Source: Paramacrobiotus metropolitanus
Taxonomy: Eukaryota > Tardigrada > Eutardigrada > Parachela > Macrobiotidae
Direction of reading: 5' to 3'
Assembly: GCF_019649055.1 (NCBI RefSeq)
Contig: NW_026570284.1
Coordinates: 744,001 to 808,000 of the forward strand
DNA length: 64,000 nucleotides
Under the pieces are notes generated by a model that saw only the letters and a program-made list of their open reading frames with translations, ran no database searches and was not told the DNA's origin. Of the stretch, positions 12,101 through 24,300 are shown piece by piece (position 1 is the first letter of the stretch; each line of letters begins with the position of its first letter). A program made the position numbers and the translations under genes.

Positions 12101-14916
12101 TAAACACATCATAAAGTCAAGCATCACCGACTCATAGGAGTGAACTATAGAAATCCATCAGAAGAAAGCTTTTCTACGATTCCAACGGAACGTACCGAAT
12201 ATTCCTGAGGAGCAATAAATTCAATGGTGGCTGTTCTTAGTTCTGGACGCCGCGACGCATCGCCAACCGTGTGCGTAACGGGATCATGAAAGAATTCGTG
12301 CGGGACTGAAAACAAAGAAAGAAATCATGCAAAACATAATTACAGAATCAGTTACAGCGATAACTCGTGTAAGTAATTACGCAAATTTTTCATTAATACG
12401 GAAAAACATGATTCCTATCTTAATTATCAGAATCTCTCAAAAATCTTTTAAAATCTTAGAAGAGCCGCCCATTGTGCAACTTTTCTTAATTCTGATTAAA
12501 CGACTGTAACGTACGGTCATTGGTGCGATCGCATAGATTGCACTTCCAACGCTGCTGATCCACGAACATCACAAACGGATTAATGTACGAACGACATGCG
12601 CGGCATCGAACGATCGTTGTGCAGGTCAGCACTTGAAGTGTCTGCAATTAATTCGTCTTTGTGCAAGGTTTCAACATCTACTCTGAACGATTAGACCAGG
12701 CACTTAGCTGTTGGAGGCAAGCCGCAAAACTGCTTACCGATAAATCTTTAAAGGGATGTATGAGAATTCCTAATGGTAATCTCGATTTCGATAACAATGC
12801 CGGACTTTTCGGGATGGCGTTCAAAGTGCACCGAAATATCCTGAAAAGCAGCGGAATAAATACCTAGCAAAGTTTTTCAGATTTAAGAAAACTCTTACTC
12901 GGGGCTGCAATTTTCCGGTGGTGCATAATCGCGGTTCCGCATCGGCTGTCGAGGAATTTCCGGACCGTCTGGCGGGAGAATATTCCGAGAATGCATCAGA
13001 TTAACTAAGCGACCACCTTCCGGATTTAAGCCTTCACCCATCGGACTCGTAGCGGGAGCTGCCGCACCTGGACCCTAAAAACCGAAAACTTAAACATTTA
13101 CTAAAGCAGATAGTAATGCAGAACACTACTAAAAAACAGCCTATTACAATACGCCAAAGAATTTACAAACAATGGCGCCTAAGAATTCTTTGCAGAATAA
13201 AATCTAAAGTCGGTAAAAACGTCAGTCAGTAAAGTGATTTTGTATCAAACTATCGACACAAGGCTGATAATTATATTAAGTGCACGAATGCAGACTAATG
13301 TACGTTAATTTAATACAATACTGGGATAAAATAAACGAACTGCAAAAACTCAAGCTTCAAACTGACCATAAACTGTGGTGGTCCATTCATCATCGGCGCA
13401 CCGCCAAACGTGTTCAGCGGAGAAGTGGCCGGGGCACCATACTGCTGTCCGCCAGCCTGTCCCGTTTGTGGAAACATTCCAGGTGGCGCACCCTGAAACT
13501 GGTTCTGCTGGCCCATAGCCCCGGGAGCCGCATACCCATCCGTGGCACCACCATACCCTGCCGGCTGATATCCTCCCGCCGCCGGCTGCTGCAGCGCGCT
13601 AAACGGCGACTGCAGACCCTGTTGATTTGGCGCTTGTGGTGCGTAATTCGGCACCGACTGCGGGGCTGTTTGGGTGGCTTGCGGCTGCGCGACGCCTCCG
13701 TACTGATAACGCATCAAGGGTCCCGGTGCAGGGGCGTTCGGCGCAGCGTGGGGTGGTGCAAAGGAAGGGGCTGCGTGTGGACCAGGGGCAGAAGGTGCGG
13801 AGTGATCGGTGTGGCCGTTGACGATGCCAGGTGGTGCCCAGGACTGGGCGGTTAAATCGGGTTGCGAGAACTGTTGGGGGAGTTTAGGGCCTGTCGGAGC
13901 AGGTTGGGGTAGTGTTGGCGAAGGGAGAACGGATGGACCGTTCGCGAAGCGGGGAGGCTGGGGGAATTTCACCGGCAACCCTCCGGGATTTGGCTGTAAA
14001 TAAAAATATTATACATGTGCATGTTTGTTTGCATAGAACTACATACAAGTTGTAATGGAACCGCTAAATAAGGTTTAAATAATGTACAAGTGTGTGAGTG
14101 CGTGTCTCACGGTATGTACTGGCTAAAAACATCCTATGCGAAACTGCGACTGATCGGTTTCGCAAATAAATACAACAGTTACACAGGCATAGGTAAGCCA
14201 TAAATTATCAGTAATTTTTGTCATTCACTGACATTCAGTAATATTTTTCATGATCTGTTCAAGATTTAATATCATCAGTCGATTCATTTTGCTGCAAATT
14301 ACGATCTAAAAATACACAATTAATATTTTTGAAATATTTTCACATGACTTTCCAGATCAAAGCCAAACCTTTTTTTTGCGTTGGCAAATTATAGCTAAGC
14401 GAAGATCAATTTTCAAAAACGATTGCTCAAGCCTCACGGTTTCAGCTAAAAAACTACATCTGTATTACAGCGTAGCCTGCAGAATAAACGTACTGTGCTG
14501 GGAAGTGACTGTGGTGCAGCGGCGTTAGGAAACGCTGGCATCGACGACGACGGCCGTATCGTGCCATTTCCATTGGTCTGCACCGGAGCGAACTGCGGCG
14601 CCCTACTCTGCTGCGGGAGGGGGACGTTGGACAGGGCAGGCGCAGGCTTGGATAACGGCGCTGCAGCGAACTGCGGTAGCGACGACGGAGAAGGCAATCC
14701 GGATGGACCGCGGGGCGCCTGCTGTACCAGAGGCATCTGGGGCGCGGAATCCGGGCGCATACTCATATTCCCCAACTGATTCCCCAGATTCTGCATGGCG
14801 GGCTGAAATTGTGAGTTAAACGACGGCGCCGTGGCGGACGCAAGGGGATTCTTGGGGAAACTCGGTGGCTGCGGCAGGCCGACGGGAGCGTTGGACGGCG
14901 GCTGCGCGGGATGCAT
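9176..14916 (-). CDS. SEC24A/B ortholog: Protein transport protein SEC24 (A/B type), COPII cargo adaptor
   Basis: Twelve coding exons read from the right: 14494-14916 (ATG at 14916), 13367-13993, 12899-13074, 12738-12840, 12515-12641, 12196-12305, 11866-12088, 11272-11655, 10597-10929, 10386-10496, 9404-10008, 9176-9301. Phases agree; 1115 aa, normal for the family. The first 350 residues are rich in Pro, Gln and Ala and unstructured. Then come the zinc finger (Cys 456, 459, 477, 480 in [14 protein letters not shown]...WKCNLC), the trunk ([33 protein letters not shown]), beta-barrel, helical region ([30 protein letters not shown]) and the gelsolin-like C-terminus. With Sec23 it forms the inner COPII coat and selects ER cargo. 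A good donor at 15269-15270 suggests an untranslated first exon ending at 15271. It converges on BTB copy 2. Confidence 0.95.
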
Positions 14917-16326
14917 GCTGAAGGGGTTGTGATAGCTGATTAAGCGGACAATTGCCAACGGGATGCAAAGATCACAGGCTGTGCAAAGATCAACGGGAGA
15001 TATGAATGGGGGTCGCGGATATCTGATGGTGACGTGTCATCGGTTCATTCAGCTTGCAGAATGCCCGCTGAAAATCCCAGGAAATCGCAGAACTTTCACG
15101 ACTAAACTAGGAAAATTAATAGAAACTATTTTGGCACATAAACGATGTCAAAAACGAATAAATTAATGCTTCCAAAACAAACGAGAAATGATAAATCTTT
15201 ACAAACTCGGGATTTACAACGAAGCTGAGGGCCGCAAAACGACCACTGCAGACAGGAGACGCAGACTCACCGTTGACACACTTACGTGTGTACAGGGAGC
15301 GTAATGATTTCCGGTCGAGTTTTATGCCGACCGGATGCACTTGATACCCAGTTTTTATTATCGCTTTCCCATTATTCGCAAAAAAAAAACGGTTTCAAGC
15401 TTATTGCACATTTTTTTTAAAAACTAATTATTAACAATTTAACGGTTTTGACAATTATTTCGAAAATGCCAGGTTGCTTGAGCTTGCTTCCAAGTAGTGT
15501 TTCTCACCGCCTGCCATGACGCTTGACCCAGGCAGCCTAAAATGTGGCGCGTGTCTTCGAAATCTAGTACTTCTATGGAATGGCAGCTACAAGCTCACCT
15601 GGATATGGACCAAATTGAGATTTGGGAATCACCGGATAGGATTTGTCGATCAATTACTTGTTCGTACTCATAGCGCAGCGTTTTGTTCGTGCAGAAATGA
15701 TGAAGACACGCTAATCAGTCCGTAAAAAACATGCATGTGCTAATAAAGCGCACGTTTTGATGTTGACGTCTGCGCACATGCGATGTAGCGGAGAAATGCC
15801 GCTGATTAAAATTACCGGTTTAACCGCAAGTAAGCTCACACATGAGGACGAGATATGACTGTAAAACGAACGCGTTGGTACAATTCAATTCTTTCGAATA
15901 TTTTGCATGTAGGTAGATCTAAATATTGCAGTTAATTTTTTAGGACATTTTGCTGAAAAGGTAATTTCATAACGCGCGTTCAAAAATTAATGATACATAT
16001 TTACAACTCAACATTTGATGCCGGCCGAAAAAAGACCCAGTAAAATGCATGAAAACCTGCGTCTGTATTTATAGCGCTCTCCCTCATAACGCGCTGCTAC
16101 CAGAATATTAAAAATTAACAAATACAACTAAAGTTAACAACAAATAACTCATTAATACTTCTTATGCAAAGTTCAATAAAAACAGAGAAATGTGAACGTG
16201 TGTTCCGGTTATCAGACAACCTGATATATAAAGAATTCAAAAGGTAAAAATTAACCGTAATAAAACCTTACAAACGTCCAAGGCAAAACTAAAAAGCTGA
16301 AAATGTTTCAAACAACAAATACTCGA
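14917..16326. other. Spacer: SEC24 5' region and DCAKD 3' region
   Basis: No protein-coding gene is supported here. A GTGAGT donor on the minus strand at 15265-15270 fits an untranslated first exon of SEC24 lying at about 15271-15330, spliced to the exon whose acceptor is at 14918-14919. The frame at 15516-15725 has no recognisable motif. The rest is AT-rich. Confidence 0.5.
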
Positions 16327-17624
16327 TCAAAAGATCCATCGTATTATCACAAGGACGAGATAGAGGGCGACGCAGAGTAATATAACGCCGGTCAGGAATA
16401 CACCGCGGACAACCCAGTGGAATTTGGATTTCATCAGAGCGGAATGCAGTTTCATTACCTGCTTATTGGTTTCCTGGAGGGAATGACTGTTGTTAATTAC
16501 ATGATCTGCGAAGCGGACTTTCTTCTCCTGCGGCATCTGTGCCGCCAGACGCTGCCGCATCTCCTCTTCCGACCACTGATTCCGCTTTCGGAGGCGCTCG
16601 AACTGCTTATCTTGGGAACTAAACATCGCTTACCGTTTAAATTCGCATACGAACCAAATTCAACAATTTAACATAGCATAGGCCAGAGTCATATCAAGGA
16701 AATTTGCAAATAACTAGTCCCAATGTAGAAATTCATCAATATCAATAAATAAGAAATAACATTAGTAAACCATTCCAGAGATCTTACCATGTGACAACAA
16801 CCACTTTATGGCAGAGCCGAAGTAACGGAGATCTCTCGAAAAGCAGCGGAACATCCAGAATAACAAACGGATAACCTACAAATATTTGCCAAAGCCGAAA
16901 CTTAAAACGTATCCAATTACAAAAAGAACTTCAGGAATATATTATGGATCAAATTGCACAAGAGGTGAATTTCATTTTAAGTCCGTAACTCCGTACCAGC
17001 TTTGGGTCAGTAAGCAAAATCTCCAAAATTAAATAATGAAAATCATATTTAATTCAAAAAAGCGTCTTGCGTTTATTTTGAACTTCATCAACAAATTGCA
17101 AAAATTAAAGACGTTCGTCTTGAATCACTAAAATTAATAAAATAATATATCATATATGTTTATAATTATTTTGTACCTGAAATGGCGTATCGCACAATCT
17201 GACGGATCATTTCCATTCTGATTTCGGGATGTGTGATGCGCTCCAGAACTCTCCGAGATTTTTCATTGCTAAACACTTCGGCGGCCATCGCGGCGCGATC
17301 CAGTTCACCATCCGCCGTGAAAAATCGCGAACCAAATAAGGGATTACTACGGATGGTTTTCCATGCTGTACTATTGGGAACCACCACTGCAAATATCAAG
17401 GAATTAAACAGCAATACGTAACTGCAAAGCCATCACTTGAAATGGTTATTGCCATAAAAAAACTCAAGAAAACCTGGTTAATCACGAAAATGATAAAATT
17501 AAGTAACTTTACCATCTCGTGCAATTTTATCAGCATCGATGATGGGAATTCCCAGATCGGCCAGCATCTGGCTGACCGTAGATTTTCCCGTTCCCACATT
17601 GCCAGTCAATCCCACCAGAAACAT
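16327..17624 (-). CDS. DCAKD: Dephospho-CoA kinase domain-containing protein
   Basis: Four exons: 17513-17624 (ATG at 17624), 17177-17386, 16788-16875, 16327-16618; phases agree and give 233 aa, close to the roughly 231 aa of vertebrate DCAKD. The P-loop [12 protein letters not shown] is at residues 5-16, followed by the [10 protein letters not shown] acidic motif, [11 protein letters not shown] and [10 protein letters not shown], all hallmarks of CoaE-type dephospho-CoA kinases, which phosphorylate the ribose 3'-OH of dephospho-CoA in the last step of CoA synthesis. The final 25 or so residues ([20 protein letters not shown]) form a hydrophobic membrane anchor, as in animal DCAKD. The gene is divergent from HADH, with 715 bp between the two start codons. 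Confidence 0.94.
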
Positions 17625-18339
17625 TCTTCCACAGCATCCACACTTCAGGCAAGCTATGAAATTCCGCTTATAAAAAGTACGAGTACAGATATAATTAATC
17701 GCCTATAGTAAAAACGTGCTTGGAAGTACTGTAGTGTTCAGTGTAAAAAAGAAAGCACGCAAAGAACAATTACCAAACTACGAAGAAATCCTGGAAAACT
17801 GGTGAAAGATTAGAACAGTTAAACATACATGCTTAGAGTTAAAAATATAGGAGCGTCCACTAACAGCCTAAAAAAGAGTGAAAAACATCGAATGAATTAT
17901 TTATTATGAACACCAAAAAAAAGCGAAAACTAAAAGCCACAGAAGCTTTAGTGGCGGGGCGAGCTGTTAACACCAACTAGTCGGGAAAGCCGCTTCGCCT
18001 CCGTACGCCCTCGATATTGAAAGTGTTACAACTTACCTGGAACTGCTTCAACCCGCCTCGACCGCAGAATTTTGTGAGCCGCAAAAACGGGAAAATATTT
18101 CTCGCTGACTCTCTCCCTGAAATCATACCATCTCCCGTTTCCCCGTGTGATCCGTTGGTATGTTAATTTAATTTTGAATTTTCAGACCTTAATGGCATAT
18201 TTCTGACAATCTTTCAGGACTCCCTCCCAGCCAACCCCTTTACATGCGCCGCTCTGGGAACAGCTGTTCATCGCTTGACGTTTAAACCGTCGTTTTCTGC
18301 GTTTCCCCAACCAGGACCTGGTTATCCGATTTTTTTATC
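17625..18339. promoter_or_regulatory. Shared divergent 5' region of DCAKD and HADH
   Basis: 715 bp separate the two ATGs, which point away from each other, so both promoters must lie here or in 5' UTR sequence. No TATA box is placed convincingly. The right half (about 17950-18310) is less AT-rich than the left. Co-regulation of a CoA-synthesis gene with a CoA-ester-using enzyme is an inference only. Confidence 0.45.
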
Positions 18340-20602
18340 ATGGCCACATCCATGTTTCTGCAGCCTGCGCGATTCTTCTCCAAGAAGGCCGGAATTAATC
18401 ACGTCCTGGTGATCGGCGGCGGGTTGATGGGCTCCGGAATTGCTCAAGTAGAGTCTTAGTAGACGCAGTCGCGAGTCGTATCTGCATCATTTTCCTGTTC
18501 CTGCATGCAGTTATCTGTCGTGTAGGTTACGGCGGCGGCGGGAATGAAAGTCACACTGGTGGATCAATCACAGGATATCCTGAAAAAATCCCTTACGGGC
18601 ATCGAGCAGAGCCTGAACAAGATCGCCAGCAAGAAATTCGCTGATGATCCCCAGGTACTAATCCGTTTATTTACACAGCACTTCTTTTTTTTTGGAAAAA
18701 ATAATAAAAATTATCTTTAAAACCTAATAAATAAAGTTTAGGAATATGAAACAATTTTAAAATTGATAACCATATAACTTTTATTTTAAATAGCATACGA
18801 TCGTATAATAATATATGAAATAAGTTACTTTGTAATTCGTGATCGTTTTGTTGATTAGAAAGGCAAGGAATTCGTCAAGAACACCGTGTGCCAGATTGAG
18901 ACGGTAACCGATCCGGAGCAGAATGCACGGCATGCTGATCTCATTGTGGAGGCCATTGTGGAGCGGATGGAGCCGAAACAAGCGCTGTTTAGTAAACTGG
19001 ATAAAGTCGCTGCCAAGTACGTAACTGCTGACGACACAGCGCTTCAGTTTCAAGAAATAAATATTAGTTATATTTTCAGTTTTCATATTTTCGAAATAAT
19101 TGTTTCTTAAAAAATAATCAAACGCCGATACGGCAAATAATTGGTGAATTCGATTTAACAAATGTTCTTGTCTTTTGCTGCGCCAGATTGTTTAGTTTTC
19201 GACGGTAGCGTAGTGTATGGGCTATACTATCACTATTTCTCCGATCGGGTTGCAAAGACATTTCATCAGTATTATGAATTTTGTGAGGGCATTAAGCGAA
19301 TTATTATAATTTTTGGTTACCTTTTTAACCTTTTTAGGGCACAGAAATGTTTTTTTTTCGGCATTTGACCGTTTTAGCTTGTCATCTTGTAAGAATTATG
19401 CGGGTACAAACTCTCCGCAGCCGATTTTTTCACAAATTGTTAACTTTTTTTCCATTTGCCATTAATTGGATTTAATAACCCAGATTCGATTTGCAGTCAT
19501 ACAATTTTCGCCAGCAATACTTCTTCGCTTTCCATTTCTGAAATTGCCTGCGCCACTAAGCGCAAGGATCGCTTTGGAGGACTGCATTTCTTTAGTCCGG
19601 TAGGTCTTAGGCTGCCTCCTTTCAAGATCTCGTGTTTGCTGAAGTTGGAACATTGAACATGATTGTCTGTTTACTAGGTGCCGATGATGAAGCTTGTCGA
19701 GGTACATACCTACATCTAAGTTTCTGGGCAAAAACTGTAACCGCCATAAATATAATTGTTGTGAGTGTCGCTCTGTTTGTTTAGGTGGTTAGGATCGCCG
19801 AAACCAGCGATGACACATTTAATCAACTGGCGGATTTTTCCAAACGCGTGGGAAAAGTGCCGGTTGCTTGTAAAGTATGGTCGAAACTTACACAGTTTCG
19901 CGTTAACAAACTGGCTACTTGGTTTTACGCGTTAACAAACTAATTATTCTTCATCTGATCTTTGTTGGTTATGTTTTGTAACCTTTTATTTTCTCAGTCG
20001 GCTTGGTTAGATGTGTAATTTATGCTCATTTGTTGCTTTGCTTACTTTTTAGTTTGTACCGAATCGCAGGCGATGGCAGTGCGCTTTTTTTGTGCCGTTT
20101 TTATTTCGTAATTAGATTTTTCTGTCTGTACAATGATGCAGAAAATTCTTGCACGTGTCATTTGAGCCTTCGCACCGTGGTTTGCGATTAATCCTCTTTT
20201 TCTGCGCAGGATACACCAGGTTTTATCGTCAACCGTCTCCTGGTGCCCTACATGATGGAAGCCGTTCGGATGTTGGAGCGCGGCGATGCCAAAGCGGAAG
20301 ATATTGACACCGCCATGAAACTGGGCGCCGGATATCCAATGGGACCGTTGGAATTGGCGGATTTTGTGGGATTGGACGTGTGTAAAATGATTATCGATGG
20401 TATGCGATGTCAGCGTTGACAACAGCGGATGCCGGTTTTAATTGTGATGCGTTTTTTAGGTTGGCACAAGGGCGATCCTAATCAGCCATTGTTCAGCCCG
20501 GTTAAGACGCTGGATAAGTTGGTGACGGAAGGTAAACTGGGCCGGAAAAGTGGGCAAGGATTTTTTGATTATAAAGCCGCACAACAAGCCAAAAAGAAAT
20601 AA
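18340..20602 (+). CDS. HADH: Hydroxyacyl-CoA dehydrogenase, mitochondrial (short-chain L-3-hydroxyacyl-CoA dehydrogenase)
   Basis: Eight exons: 18340-18447, 18526-18654, 18859-19016, 19497-19599, 19678-19701, 19785-19874, 20210-20399, 20460-20602. Phases agree and give 314 aa, the same length as the human protein. The first 17 residues ([17 protein letters not shown]) look like a mitochondrial presequence. The NAD-binding loop GGGLMGSG is at 26-33. The catalytic His-Glu pair is visible as [15 protein letters not shown] (His162, Glu174), and NTSSLSI and [11 protein letters not shown] supply further active-site residues. It oxidises L-3-hydroxyacyl-CoA with NAD+ in the third step of beta-oxidation in the matrix. 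Exon 5 is only 24 nt (eight codons) and carries the catalytic Glu as its last codon. Confidence 0.96.
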
Positions 20603-20983
20603 GATTTGTCGTCAAAAAATGATATATCAAATGAATGTTTTTCGACTCAGCAATAGTGTTTTCTTGCTGCCGCAATGCAGTATTCATTCATATTTAATTT
20701 AGGAATTTCGCGTTGCAGAAAACGTTTTTATCAATTGCTTTGTCTTGTTACTTCTTCCGCAGTGTGCGGGCTGCTGGCTCGGATTTGTTTGTTGATAATG
20801 CTAAATTAAATCATCGTCGATGTATTGAGGAATAGCGGATCATATGGCTGTGAGACTTGTGGCAGATTCTCCTTTCAGCAGTATCAACATTTTTGATTGC
20901 TACAGTACAAGACCGTTATCGACACGTATGGATACGTATCATCGTAGTACATGGGATACTTCCATAAGCGTGAAACTGTGTAA

Positions 20984-21038
20984 GTATTATTATTATTATC
21001 ATTATTATTGATAGATTATTATTATTATTATTATTAGT
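20984..21038. repeat. ATT trinucleotide microsatellite
   Basis: Imperfect run of ATT/TTA units interrupted by ATC and GATAG, within the gene-free region downstream of HADH. Confidence 0.85.
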
Positions 21039-21332
21039 ATTGCTATTGATTATCGTAACTCGTGAGTTTATAACTGGGCATTGTAATCCATATTTTTTTT
21101 GCAGTTTTGCTTATCGTAAATAGATATATATCCGTCAGTTTTTTTTAATGATAATAATTTCTTGTATAGCCTGTAAAGATATAGCATTATTTATATGAGA
21201 AAATCATGACGTGCAACCTTACTCACACACATACTTACCGTACCGTCTGCATTCTGTAGTACTTTGTATCTGCTTCATAGTGCGGAATCTGAGTATTTAC
21301 TATATACAAATACTTATGTATATAATATAGAT

Positions 21333-21376
21333 ATACTTATGTATATATATATTTGTAGATATATATACATAAGTAT
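21333..21376. repeat. 18-bp perfect inverted repeat, TA-rich
   Basis: ATACTTATGTATATATAT at 21333-21350 is an exact inverted match of 21359-21376 around an 8-base loop. A partial extra copy of ATACTTATGTATATA begins near 21310. This looks like a small cruciform-prone or MITE-derived element. Confidence 0.8.
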
Positions 21377-24300
21377 CTTACGTTTTGTGTTAGGTTACTG
21401 ATTAAAATTATTATCCAGCTTTCACGTTTACGGCCGCTGGTATTTATTCACCTTTGGTATAACGTACAATTAAACACTTTAAAACATCGCAAAAGTTTTT
21501 TACAACATTAAGATTTCATTAAACTTTTCCGCTGGTATTACCTGAACGGTGCCACATTTCTAGATGTCTAATAATAGTTTTGGGGCAATTTTTTCTGTCC
21601 TTGTGTTCTGAAAATTTTCTGTAATTATACAAAGCGAAAGGAATAAAATATTGCTATAGATTGCTGTTCTTATCTGCTTGACTTCGTGAATTTGGTAATG
21701 CCGTTTGTAAAAAAATTAAACTTACATTCTTAGTTCTAAACGAAAGTGTGACGCATCCTGCCGAAACCATGTTTTTTTGTTCCTTAAATGAATGCTTCGT
21801 ATGCACGGAAAGCGAGCGGAATTTGTTAACAAGCTGATAAATGGAATTCGCATAAATTACACAACAGTTACTGAATAGTCACGTGAGTATTGCCATGCTG
21901 GATTATTATAAAATAAATTCGATGTGAAAATGAATTCGATGTTGACAGGCATGAATTTATCTTGTAACTCAACGAGTCTGGGGTCAGCTCGGACACAGCA
22001 GGAAGCGCCACTGTACTCTTTCACTTTCGAAATTTCCGTCGCACATAATTTTTTTCGCAGCAATTAGCATAGTAGTTGTGGAAGATTCATCGCTAACAAC
22101 AGTACTTGGCGGACCACTTGAAGTTAGCGTTGTGCTTTTTAAAAACGTCTACGCTTTAACAGTGTGATACCGGCACCGTGTATATAGTGCCGATCAGCAG
22201 TGCGTGACTTAGCGTTTCCAGCCCCGGCATAATATTATATTATGTACATAAAGGTTCTTTGGTGCGATGACTATCTTGGTTAGAAAACCGGAGTTATAAC
22301 GACTGCCTGGGAGCCATATTTCAACGGTAGGAGATCTGCCATTAACTTTAAATTCCTTTACCTTTAATATACTGCACTTCGGCATTCCGCACTGGATGGT
22401 GCTGTCATGCACCTCGAACAGAGCTTATCCAAACCGGTCCTCAATATATTGTCAAAATCTGACTACTATTATTAATGAATTTTTATATTCGGTGTGGTGC
22501 AATAAGGGGAATAAGTTACCACATATTATGTGGAACATTAGCAATTCCAGTTAAGCGAGCCGATGCTTACCGAGTACTATATAACATAGATCTCCGCAGA
22601 AATAAAATTAGTTTCTAAGCTGGGAGGTCTTGTAATTATTTTTACTTGTTAGTTGTTTAATTAGCAGAAAATGAGATGCTCTGCACTTTATGCATGTGCA
22701 TATGCATTTGCAAACCCAGCCATGTAAAATCGGTAGTTTCTTTTGTCAACACAAAGCTTACGCTTCGCTTAATTTTAAAAGGTCAACAGCTAGTATATGT
22801 ATTTAAATTGCCAAGATTGTACATGTGGTATGCGCAAAAAAGTTGTAAGTGTTTATATGATCAAACTTTCGAAGAAATAATATTTCGCTTTGCAATGCTA
22901 GCAGTGCAGTTAAGTTTGTAATAAAAATTGTAGTACCAGTATTGTGCAGCTAGCCGGCGAACTGCATGGTAGTGTACTTGTACATGTGACAGAACTATTG
23001 AGTATTATAATCATATTATTGTTTGCTTTTGAATAATGTGGCCACTGCTTTCAGTTCATTACTGCCGTAGTTGTAAATGTTTCAGCTTGTACTTTTTAAA
23101 AATGAATAAGAATGTATAGCTAATAGTAATGCGAAATATGATAAATTACCAAAGGATACCGTTATCCAATCCAATACTACACACTGTTTAACGGTATATT
23201 TTGTATGGGGACTTCCCATTCAAGGATCTGACGAATGACGAGCATATTATGCATGGATCGAAATCATCGAATAGTATTGTAAGTTCACGACTTCACCCAA
23301 ACAAAATCGATGGAAAAAATACGAGTACAGTAATTCGCGTTTGCATCTAGACGTATTCATTTACAATTATGAAAATTACCGATTTAGGCCTCATACAAAT
23401 TGTACGACTCCTATGTGTACTATGTTTACTTGTATACATTGATTAATAAAGCAACAATTCATTCAAAAAATTACGCAAAGGATTTCGTTTTAATTGGAAC
23501 ATTTATCGAGCAAGTGGAAGTCTACTACCGACCCCGGAATATAATTTCTTCATGCCCAAGATCGATATCATCATGATTTTAGAAAAAAGTATGAATAAAT
23601 GCTATGTTGCACATACCGTAAGCGACACACTGCAGAATATCGATCCACGTCTCTGCAGTGCGACAGTGATCCTTGTAGTTTCGTGATGCGCATCTGATCC
23701 AAGATAACCGTGAGCACGGTATGAAGTTCCTATTGAACTCTGCTTCGGAATACCGAATAGGGGACCCATACCTGGCTTACGGTTGCTCTTGGTGATGCGA
23801 CTGCACAGACAGCTAGACAACACACCGCTGTTCCGCAGTCAAAGAAAGACGCTTTTGTCTAAAGGTCATTCCCACATATAAACCCATCCGATGACAATTG
23901 CACGATTATTTAATGGCGGATCAGCAAATGAATACGCATGTGCATATAATTAGGAAACATCGAATACAAACATGCAGACCATAAAAACGGCATCACGATC
24001 GCCGACACGCCGGCATATATAAAACAATCAACAACGATAAAGTGCCAATAGATCCGACGCCGAGTGCGTCTATACACAGGACACTGTATTAACCAAAAAC
24101 ATTTTATTGACGGATGATACGAAGAGGTCTGATAAAGCTGTGCGAAGAGGCTGATATTAACGCAAAGGATGGCAATGAAATGAGCATTTCTTGGCAGAAA
24201 GTCTCTCGGTTCGGGTGTAGTCAGTTATACGGTAGACGACGATCGCGACGGTAATATCTCTCGCGGCAGGTAAATTTCGAAGACAGTGCGCAGCAGCAGC

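Noticed and set aside
13280-13855. 191-codon plus-strand frame
   Set aside because: Shadow of the Pro/Gln-rich second coding exon of SEC24; composition is Arg/Ser/Leu low complexity.
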